A stretch of 64,000 bases of DNA from positions 1 through 64,000 of the forward strand of contig JAAESQ010000908.1 in the NCBI GenBank assembly GCA_024229275.1, read 5' to 3'. A program made the translations under genes and the position numbers. The first letter of the stretch is position 1. Each line of letters starts with the position of its first letter. Positions 28,489-37,900 of this stretch are shown in pieces. Origin of the DNA: a bacterium. Its GTDB lineage: Bacteria > Acidobacteriota > Thermoanaerobaculia > Thermoanaerobaculales > Sulfomarinibacteraceae. The notes beneath the pieces are model-generated. The model did not search any database and had not been told where the DNA came from. It worked only from the letters and a program-made list of their open reading frames with translations.

Positions 28489-28688
28489 CCGAGAAAGCCC
28501 CGGCTACCCCAATGCCTGTTGCTCCAACCCAGGAACAGCAGGAAGTACAGCAGGCCCTTCAGGCTGTCCAGCATTTGTACGAGGTCACTGCAACCACACC
28601 TGCTCCACGCAACATCCACATCCAGTGTGAGCAGATGAAGAACCTGCTGATCGCTCACCTGACGAAGGACCAGAAGCCAGAGCCATGA
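28485..28688 (+). CDS. Small hypothetical protein ending the rightward block
   Basis: The product is 67 residues from ATG at 28485 (ATGA overlap). It has Pro/Gln-rich and helical parts (PTQEQQEVQQALQAVQ) and a Cys in a polar end. It is the last rightward gene; the late genes converge on it, with their stops four bases apart and only a weak GAGCC/GGCTC stem between. Confidence 0.62.
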   Translation: MTEKAPATPMPVAPTQEQQEVQQALQAVQHLYEVTATTPAPRNIHIQCEQMKNLLIAHLTKDQKPEP

Positions 28689-28691
28689 GGC

Positions 28692-29408
28692 TCAGTCATA
28701 CTCGACCGTCACCACCCGCATCCGAACGTCCGCGATGCGGACCTCGTTGTTCCCGTGCTGCGAGCCGAAGCCCGTGAACCGGATGTACTGACCGTTCCTC
28801 TTGGACCCGAAGTCGATCTCCTCCCAGGCGTTCGTGAGGATGAGATTCACGCCAGATAGGACGAGATTGTTCGGGTTCGTGAGCCCGGCCACGGTGTCGG
28901 CGATGTAGATGTCCACGTCCGTCAGCTTGTGCCGCGAGCTGCTCTGGACCCGGACCTCCATCTTGCTCATCCGCTTCTTGTAGTCGCGCAGCCGCCATGT
29001 GATCTCGTGGGCGTGGTCTACGTTGTGCTGCCACCACGTATTGTTCTGGCCGTCGATGCTGAGGGCCGCCTCGTCCCCGACCTCCTCACCACAGAAGTCC
29101 TCGACCCACAGCGGCGTGAACCACGCCCCCTCCTTCACGTTGAGGTTGAGTGGCTCGTTGTCGTAGTCGAAGAAGTCGATCAGGTTCTTGAGCCGGGTCC
29201 GTGAGGCATCCAGATGAAACTCGTCGTAGGTTTCGAGGCTCGGGTATCTCTGGGAGAGGGCGACGAATGTTCGAGTCTCGTTGCTAAGACCCCGAAGCTC
29301 CTCAATAACGGCAAGCTCAGCTTCGAGGTTGGTCTTAACGAACAGGTTGGGATCTGTCCAGAGCGTCAGGTCTCCTGCTGTTGGCTCGTAGAATCTCTTG
29401 CCTGCCAT
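28692..29408 (-). CDS. Tail-tip adhesin-like protein
   Basis: The product is 238 residues, the last gene of the late operon. The N-terminal half is helical and acidic. The C-terminal half is beta-rich (VDIYIADTVAGLTNPNNLVL, YIRFTGFGSQHG, VRIADVRMRVV) and resembles discoidin/F5-8-type carbohydrate-binding domains. Its place after the fibre gene fits a receptor-binding or tail-tip role. No specific family is confirmed. Confidence 0.6.
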   Translation of the reverse strand: MAGKRFYEPTAGDLTLWTDPNLFVKTNLEAELAVIEELRGLSNETRTFVALSQRYPSLETYDEFHLDASRTRLKNLIDFFDYDNEPLNLNVKEGAWFTPLWVEDFCGEEVGDEAALSIDGQNNTWWQHNVDHAHEITWRLRDYKKRMSKMEVRVQSSSRHKLTDVDIYIADTVAGLTNPNNLVLSGVNLILTNAWEEIDFGSKRNGQYIRFTGFGSQHGNNEVRIADVRMRVVTVEYD

Positions 29409-29419
29409 TTAGTTGTCCT

Positions 29420-31993
29420 CTACGCGAAGATGAACAGGATGTTGAATTCAGCGTTGTTGCTGAAGGCGTTGCCTACGTCACCGGCAGTGCCGTCGATCTG
29501 GAACCACGTCCCGTTGTCGGTGACTGCCGTGATGTCGAACACCATGAACTCCGCACCATCCGACTGATTCTGGAGGTAAAGCTGGTCCCCCGACGCTAGG
29601 GCGGAGATGATGTTGCTCGCGTCTCCACCCCGGAACGAGATGTCGCTGATGGCGATAGACGTGACGCTGGCGAGTGTGGCGTTGTTGTTGCGGAAGTCGC
29701 CGCTGCCAGGGTCGGCCATCGTCGTGCTGTTGTCGAACTTCCAGTGACCACTGAGCGGCGCTACAGCCCCCGGTGGGGTGGTAACACGCCAGCGAGAACT
29801 CGTCCCGTCGTAGCGCAGAGTCATCGAACGGTCGGCACCGAGGACAAAATTCGGAGCGATGCTCCCACCTTGGCCCGTAATAATACGGTTCGCGGCAACA
29901 CTGCCAGTGCCCTCGTTCTCTACGAGAAGGTTCTCCGTGCCGACGTTGGTCAACTCGAACGTGTCGCCATCCTGCACCGCTGTCGCGTCGATGCCCGTGA
30001 TCGTTGAGGTCGTGGCGTTGCCCGACACCCTGGCCCAGTACCGACCGTTGTTGTTCGGTGAGCCCGTGAGGAGCCCGGCCCAGTCGTCGTTGTCGCCTGC
30101 CGACAGTGCCGACGGATTGATCGGCGGGTACTGGATGCTTCCGCGCTGCTTGAACCTTCCGGTAACACGCAAGGCCGCCCGTTCGGTGACGGTGATGCCG
30201 GGGTTCGAGGTCGTCATGCCTCCGATGACGAGAGTGTCGAGGCTTGCGATTGATCCTGCCGTGTTGTCGAGGCTGATCTGGTTGATAGTCCATGCAGCCA
30301 CGTCGCTCATGGCGAAGGTGCCGATGTTGAGGTTGCCTCCCTGGGTCAGCAGGTAGTCCGACCAGCCGCCGGCAACGTCCGCAGTCCGGTTCGGAGCCAC
30401 GAAGAGGCCAACCTGATTCCCGATCACGCCTGTCTGCCCGAAGGCATAGCGGTCGAAGCCGAAGCGGATCTGGGTGTAGTTGGTCTCGGACACGCCGAAG
30501 CTCTCGGCCTCGAAGAGGTAGGTGGGCTTTCCGGAGACGACACCGAAGGCGAAGAAGAGATCCTCACCAACAGCCGGATTGAAGTCGAGCAATCCCGCCG
30601 TTCCGTCCCACTCAAGCCGGACATCTTGCCCTGTGCCGAACACCACCGCGCCAGCGTCGTAGAAGAGGGCGTCACTGTTGGCAAAAAGAGAGTTGGCCGT
30701 GCCGTTGTTGACGAGGAAGAACTTGTTGGTTCCGTCGTTGATGGCGGATCGCACCGCCACCCGCACGGCGTTGCCGCCAGCGTTGTTCAGCGTGATGTCG
30801 TCCACTTCCAGCCCGACGTAGGAACCAAGCCTTTCAGTGCCGAGGCTTTGCCCGAAGAGAGCCTGTCCTGGGTTCCGGCACCACACCCCTCGGATCGCAC
30901 CGAAGTTGATCGTGGACCCAGACACCGTGTTCCAGTTTGGCTGGACGGTCATCCCGGTCCAGTTGGTGCAGTTGAGCACCGCACCGTTCGCCGCTCCGTT
31001 CAGAGTGCTAGCGAAGTTGATTGCGGCAACCGCAGCCACAGTCCTCGTACCCGAGAACGGCTGGCGGATCGTCGCTCCGGCATTGAGGATGAGAGCCTGG
31101 AGCGGGTTGTTCCCCGCCCCTGGACCCGCCACCAGTTGAGGCAACGCCTGGAGCACGGTGTACGCCGCAAAGCCCGGGTTGGCGGCCGCCGTGATCGTGG
31201 GAGCACCACGGAAAGACTCGTAGATGAAAACGCTGGTGTTGAATGTCAGGTCCCCCGACATGTTCAACCCGCCACCGATGAAGTTGCCAGGGAAGCTCTC
31301 TGTAGCGTCGTAGAGGAAGGCGTACGCCTCACCGCTGGGTTCGTACGGCCCGAAGACCATCGGTGAGTTCACGCGGATGAGCCCCAGAGAGGCGTGATCT
31401 CTACCCTGGAGGAAGAGATCACCACCGCCACTAGTACCGCCGAAGGCACTCTGACCGCCGGTCCTCCCGGCCAGGAGGAAGTATTGGAGATGGTCGTCGT
31501 CCCCAAGCCCGCCGAGCCCACCATGGTCGATGCCAGCAGCCAGGACCGTACCCCTGATCTCGACCTCATCGCTTCCCGCGTCATCCGTCCCCGCCCACGA
31601 AAAGCTGGCGGTGTCCACGAAGTTGCCAGCCCCACGAACTCCGATGTCCACATCGTTCACTCGGAACAGGAGATCTCTCTTGTGGACGTGGTCACTCCGA
31701 GCCAGGAAGGAGGCTACACCTTCTGAGGTCGCAGCTCCCAGATCAACAGCAGTAGCCACCGCCACGAAATGGGCATGATCCGAAGCTGCCCAACCCGTGG
31801 CTTCTGTGCCGGGGCTGGAGACCGTGTCCGGAGCAATGACAGTGGGATTGAGGTTGTTGAACCCAGGAGGCAGCCCGTCAGACCATGCTTCCTTGCTCTT
31901 CCGGAGGTACTCCTCCAGGTCCCTGGAGACATCCTCCCATGGTCTCCGGGTCAGGCGCGGGATGTTCGCCATGACCCTACGACTGTTGGCCAT
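29420..31993 (-). CDS. Tail fibre/spike protein
   Basis: The product is 857 residues. The N-terminal 60 residues are charged and helical and could bind the tail. Then come Gly/Asp-rich segments (GIDHGGLGGLGDDDHLQY) that recur in phage fibre proteins as trimer-stabilising elements, and a long beta-rich part with many Asn, Gly, Thr and Ser. The final part may be a jelly-roll tip. No enzyme motif is seen. It is the main receptor-binding candidate. Confidence 0.75.
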   Translation of the reverse strand: MANSRRVMANIPRLTRRPWEDVSRDLEEYLRKSKEAWSDGLPPGFNNLNPTVIAPDTVSSPGTEATGWAASDHAHFVAVATAVDLGAATSEGVASFLARSDHVHKRDLLFRVNDVDIGVRGAGNFVDTASFSWAGTDDAGSDEVEIRGTVLAAGIDHGGLGGLGDDDHLQYFLLAGRTGGQSAFGGTSGGGDLFLQGRDHASLGLIRVNSPMVFGPYEPSGEAYAFLYDATESFPGNFIGGGLNMSGDLTFNTSVFIYESFRGAPTITAAANPGFAAYTVLQALPQLVAGPGAGNNPLQALILNAGATIRQPFSGTRTVAAVAAINFASTLNGAANGAVLNCTNWTGMTVQPNWNTVSGSTINFGAIRGVWCRNPGQALFGQSLGTERLGSYVGLEVDDITLNNAGGNAVRVAVRSAINDGTNKFFLVNNGTANSLFANSDALFYDAGAVVFGTGQDVRLEWDGTAGLLDFNPAVGEDLFFAFGVVSGKPTYLFEAESFGVSETNYTQIRFGFDRYAFGQTGVIGNQVGLFVAPNRTADVAGGWSDYLLTQGGNLNIGTFAMSDVAAWTINQISLDNTAGSIASLDTLVIGGMTTSNPGITVTERAALRVTGRFKQRGSIQYPPINPSALSAGDNDDWAGLLTGSPNNNGRYWARVSGNATTSTITGIDATAVQDGDTFELTNVGTENLLVENEGTGSVAANRIITGQGGSIAPNFVLGADRSMTLRYDGTSSRWRVTTPPGAVAPLSGHWKFDNSTTMADPGSGDFRNNNATLASVTSIAISDISFRGGDASNIISALASGDQLYLQNQSDGAEFMVFDITAVTDNGTWFQIDGTAGDVGNAFSNNAEFNILFIFA

Positions 31994-34900
31994 TAGAGGG
32001 GGACCTCACCACCCTCGTGTCCTCTAGCCTTTCGAGTCAGCTCCCCTCGGAACCTCACCACCATGTTCCGACGGTACTTGTCGTAGAGAGCCTTCACCAC
32101 GTCCTTCTTGGTCTTGGCCCCCAGAGGTGCCACGTCCTCGTTGTCAGGCAACCTCATGAAGTTGGGATCCTTCACCAGCCGTGTGCCGATGATCTTCGTG
32201 GCCTGCGACTGGGCCTGCGCGAGCATCTTCCGCTGTTCCTCAGTGTAGTAGACCTTCACACCCTTGATGTAGGTGTACTTCTTCGGAGGAGTTGGAGGAC
32301 TCCCGATCTGGTCCAGCATCTGGGCAGCCATGGCAGTAGGATCCGTCCTGGCCTGGGACCTCGTGATGGGCCACGTCAGCCTCTCGATCCCACTCCCCGG
32401 CCGCAGCCTCTCCTCCCCAGTCGGAGTGTACTGCGGGGGCAGCGTCCTCGACAGGAACGGAACCTTCGCCAGGAACGCCTCCTTCGACATGGGCTCGGTC
32501 TGCCTGTACACAGGGTCCACCGCCTGAGCCAGATGCCCGAAGGGGATCGGCCCGATGGTGTTGGGAACCATGCTCATCTGCATCTGCTTGATCCACTGGC
32601 CTGCATACCGCTGAGGATCCGACATCGCCGTGGACAGGCCCTCCAGCCCAGAGAGGAAGGTCTTGTTCGTCAGGTTCTCTGTGACCGTGGAGAACAGCCG
32701 GGTCATCCCGGTCTGGACGCTGTCGAAGTCCCCTCTCTTGGCTCCCTCCGCGATGTCAGCCGCCATGCCCACGATGGAGGAGATGGGCTCCAGCCGCTGG
32801 TAGCTGAGGTACTGGTCCCCTGCCTTCACAGCGTACGCCCTCCAGCCGGTCTCCCTGAGGTTCGCCTCGTCCACCGGGTCGATCGGCCCTCCACCCGTGA
32901 TGTTCCCTTGCATGGCCTCGTTGATCAGCCACATCCCGGCCATGGTCCCCACCATGGGACGAGCCAGGAGGTCCATCCGCTCGGCCGGCGAGACCCTGTC
33001 CCACTTCGACGCCACCTCGAAGAACCCGGCAGGTGTCCTCCTCAGGGTCTCCACCGCGATGTTGTACGGGGTCCGTACGAACGGGAAGATCAACTGGAAG
33101 GGCTTGCCACCCGGCTTCCTGAGAGCACTCTGGAACGCCTTCATGAAGTCGGGAAGCTCGGTCTGGAAGGTCTCCTCCCTGGCAATCCGGAAGCCCTCGT
33201 CATGGATCGGGGCATATCTCGCTGCCGTTGCCGCATCGACAGCCTCACCCTTCGCCACCTTCAGGTACGTCTGCTCGATGTCCCGCACGTACCGCGCCGT
33301 AGCCCCGTAGATGTCCTCGCCCGGCTTCATGCTCCAGCCTTCCTCACCTGCCTTCAGCTTTCGGAAGACGTCCCGGTAGTAGAACTGAAGCTGGCTGGCC
33401 TTCTTGAACAGGGCGTCCTCAGCATTCATGCCCTTGAACATGAACCGCACGAACTCCCCAGTCTTCCCCTCGATGGCTCCCACCTGATGCATCATGTCCT
33501 CGGCCAGGGAACCCATCCGATCCACGTCGTGGCCCATGGTCTCCGAGCGCATGGCCAGCCCGTCCTTGAACGCCTGATACCACTCAGGCAGCGCAGCCCC
33601 TCCCCAGTGCTTCATGGCCATGCTGTTGAGCTTCATCTCGCCCCAGTGCCGCTCAGGAGCCCTGCTCTGGAGCTTGGAGTAGGCCCGCTCCATCCCGATG
33701 CTCAGGGTCCGCTCAAGCTCTCGGACTCCCTGCACCAGAGTATTAGAGGCGATGTTGGCCACCCTGGACTTCCACCCCAGAAGGAACGCCTTGTAAGCCT
33801 CCAATGCCTTGTCCACATTCGAGAACTTCAGCATCCTCCGGTACTCAGCCGCCCACTCGTCGGAGTCCTTGAGCCCCGACCTCACCTCGGCCCAGATCGT
33901 CATCAGGTGGTCGGTGGCCCTGTCAGCATCTGCTCTGCTGCCCTTGTACCGGGTCCTCATCTTCTCGAACAGGCCAGCTCTCATGTCCTGGAACATGGCA
34001 GCTTCGGGATCCTGCGCCCGACCGAGCTTCTTCGCCGCAGCCAGCGCCCGCCCTGTCTCCGTCAGAGGGTTGATGATCTTCGGCATGCCCTCGTTGAAGT
34101 CCCTCATGGCGGTCTCGTACGTCATCCTGGCTGCTTCCACCTGCTTCGTGGTGGACTCCCCACGGGCCAGCTTCATCTGCTCACCGAAGAACTGGGCTTC
34201 CCGGTTCGCCACGTTGCCAGCCAGATCAGCGCCCAGGATCTTGGCCATCACCACATCCCTGTCGGACAGGCCCCGGCGACCCTTTCCAAGGATCCCGTAC
34301 AGATCCTCCTTGCTCTTCACGGCCAGGAGGTTCTTCACCTCCCTGTCCAGTTGGTCCCACCCCCTCACATTGTCGGCCTTGAACTGCTTGCTCAGCTCCG
34401 GGATCTGACGGGTCATCCGACTGAACAGCGTGATCGCTGCCTTTGCCTGATCACTCAGCCCGTCGATGGTGCCCAAGTTGTACCGAGCCCACACACCACC
34501 ACGCGCCGCAGGTGTAGCTGACGCCAGTGCCGCCAGTTCATCCGGGTCCTTCTTCGCTGTCCTCCGTGCAATCTGGAAGGACATGTCCAGCGCACGGTTC
34601 ATCATCAGATCCCCAGGCTTCTTCGTCCGGGTCAGTTGATCGAGAATCTGATACGCCTCATCTAGGCTTCGGACTCCTGGCTCTGTGGCTTCGGCCGCAA
34701 TTCGTCTGCCCTCTGCTTCGCTTCTGGCAGCGACTCTGGTGTCTTCTGCGGCCTGCCGTGCATCAACACCCCGATCAAGGGCGGCTTCTCCCAGTCGTCC
34801 GGACGCCCTTCGGTGGCCCGGCGGTACAGACTCACCGCGTTGTAGCCCTGTGCCGATGCCAACTTCAGAATCCGCTGCACCTTGGAGATGACGATTCGAT

Positions 34901-37900
34901 GCGCTGGTAGCGCGGCCTTCAGCAAAGTGTACAGGAGCCTCTCGGACACCCGCTTCCCCTCTCCAACTCTCTCTTCCAAAGCTCCCGGCATGTGCGTTTG
35001 CCTCCCGGTATTCCGGCATCAGTTCATCGAGCCCGGTCAACCTTTCATTCAGCATCCCTTCGACGCTGTCCACCCACCGGTCGAACTGACCGTCGATCTT
35101 CGACAGATACCTGACGTCATCGGCCAGCCCATGGAACGTCCCAGTGTGTTCCAGCAGCCCATTGTGCAGGGCCTCATGGATCAGCGTCCCCACCAGTTCC
35201 TCCGCTGCAACTTTCGGGTTGTCGATGTTCCGGAACAGAACCTCCATGGGGTTCACGTAGATCTTCCCGTCAGCGTACAGACCACGGAGCCACGGCGAAG
35301 CAGTCACGCCAGCCACGGCAGCGTTCAGCCCCATGATCTCGTTCATCTCCTTGACGATGCTGTCCAGGCCATCTGTCATGCCCCTGCCTGTCGCTCGGTC
35401 CAGCCTCTTCTGGAACTCTGGACCATGCGCCTCATCGAAGTTCACCGCCACACCGGTCGCGTCCTCCACAGCGTCCCGGTACTGGGTGTCCCTGGCCAGA
35501 GCAGCTCTCGGGCTCAACTCGCCAACCGGCTTCGACAGAGCCTGCTGCTGTGCGATCCAGTCCTTCCTGGCCTTGGGCAGCCGTCCCACGGTGGGCATCA
35601 GCGATCCTCGATCCGCGAGGTACGCCTTCCCATCCACCGCCACCCACTGCCAGTCCCCCTTGTCGATCCAGGCTACCTTCCCGGCGTCAGCCAGTTCACC
35701 GATCTTCTGCTGGCGAGCCACCCAGGAGGATCCCACTGAGGCAGGCTGGTCGGCCGGGATCTTCAGGCCGTCGAGGTCGATCGCCAGAGGTGTGCCCCTC
35801 TGCTCGATCCTCCAGTTCCAGCCTTCCCTTGTTGTTCCGAGCCGGAGTGCTGGAAGCATGAAGCTCTTCGACTCAGGCACAGCATCCTCGATCTGGAGAT
35901 GGCGCTTCGCTGTGCCCACCTTCATTACCAGTTCTCGACCTTGCCGATCAGCCCCGATGTGGAATACGGAGTTGAACCCACCGTTCGCAATGCGGATCGG
36001 CTGAATGTCTGGGTCGATGCCGAACGCCTTCTGCACGCCGGTCAGCGCCTGCCTCACACCCTGGAAGTCACCAAAGATCTGATTGCCACCCCTCAGGTAC
36101 ATGGCAGCCATCATCTGGCGGATCGGTCCCTGGTCCGTGTGCCGTGCCGTCTCCCCGAAGGGGACGTCCCACTTGAACATGTTCTGCCCGCTCTGGGCGG
36201 CGTAGGACACCCGCTGGAGCAGATCGTCCACGGTCTTGTTCTTCCCGAGCATCATCCGAGCAGCACCCTTCAGGAGGTCCCACATCCCCCGCTGCCCCGA
36301 AGCATGCTGCGTCAGGTAGTCCTTGTAGGCCCTCATCTGCGCGGCCTTGGCTGTGACGTCAGTCGTCATCGCAGCCGTCCTGGGAGGCCCTGCGTTCACC
36401 GGGTACATCTGGGACTGAGCGTTCTCGGTCAGCGTCCCTGGTCTGCCAAGGATCCCGTCTCTCCTGAGCTTGGCAACCTGAGCCTCGAAGTCCGGGAGCA
36501 ACTGGAGGGGGATCTCCACCGACTTCACACCCCGGCGGCTGGCGTCCCTCATGAAGTCGTCCAGGTTGTTCTCCCCACGACCTCCAAGAATGGTGATCCG
36601 CTCACCCTTCGAATCCTCGGCAGCTTCGAAGTACACCCTCCGGTTCCCAGGAAGCTCCACGCCCGAATACTTCTTGCCGTTGGGGAACCTCTCTCCCAGG
36701 TTCCCTTCGAAGTTCGGCTTGTAGCTCTTCGTCTTTGCGATGGGCAGCAGGCCACCGAGCCGAGCTTCCGCAGCTTCCTTGGCCCTCGCCCCGGCCACCT
36801 TCGTCTTGATGTCGAGGGCACCTTCCAGCTTCACCTGGGTCGCTGCGCTGGTCTCCTTGAACCGAGCCAGCACCTCCTCGATGACCTTGCCCTTGCCCAT
36901 GCTCTTCGACAGGCCGGCCCACTGCCTCAGGTTCTCGATGGCTGGCACGGCTCCCTTGAGCCGGCCCTTGCCCCAGATCTTGGCGCTGTCCCCTGCCTGC
37001 CACGCCGACCACATCCGCTTGAAGCCAGCCACGAAGTCATCATCGAAGGTGATCTCGTCCAAGCTCTTTCCGGAGAGGAAATTCCTGAAGAACGAGTCTG
37101 CCGCAGTCTCAAGCTCATGGGCGACCTTGGCGTTCGCATCCTTCAACCCGAGCAGGCGGTCATGGACATCCTTCATGGCCGTCAGCTTGTTCCTGGGATA
37201 CCCAGCACCCCAGATGAAGTCGCCGAGGGCCTTTCCGTCCAGCCCTTCCTGCACGCCCTCGATGTACTTCACCAGATCAGGCCGATTGACCCACCGGTCC
37301 TTGTACTTCAGGGCCTCCCTCGGCATGTCCTCCACAAGCTGGCCGATGTTCTCCTTGCCCTGTCGTGCAGCCAGTTCCTGGTACGGATCCCTGGCATCAG
37401 GATCCTTCAGTGTGACCGACGTGTCGGCCTCCACCTCCATGCCCTCTTCCGTCACCGGACGCTGAAGCTCCTTCAGACGCTTCACCTTCGTGCGGTCCCG
37501 CATCGTGGCGTACAGCGTGTTCAGCGCGACCCCGTCCTCAGCAGACAGGTCCAGCCGGTTCACGGCCTCAGCATGGGACAACCCCTCCTCCCTGATGGAG
37601 GCGTACTCCTGGAGTCCTTCCCTGCCGATGGGATCACCCTTGTACCGAAGGTCGATCTCGTCGGCTTCCTCGATCACCTCTGAGATGGGCCGGCGGAAGA
37701 CCTCTGTCTGACCCTTCAGAATGTCCTTCGCTCGCGCCTTCCCGGTCCCCTTCACCAGCTTGTCCAGGGCATCCGTCATCTTGGCGATGGCCTGTTCCTC
37801 GGTTCCCTCGTCCAGGAACCGTTCCATCAGCGTCGGCAGGGTGACCTTCTCGCCGTCGATGGTGAACTTCCTGCCCTGGGTGAGCTGCTTCCAGATCTGC

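Noticed and set aside
32017-34521. 834-residue plus-strand ORF and other long plus-strand ORFs in 32-40 kb
   Set aside because: They are antisense shadows of the 2721-residue gene: low-complexity His/Leu/Pro/Arg-rich with no domain.
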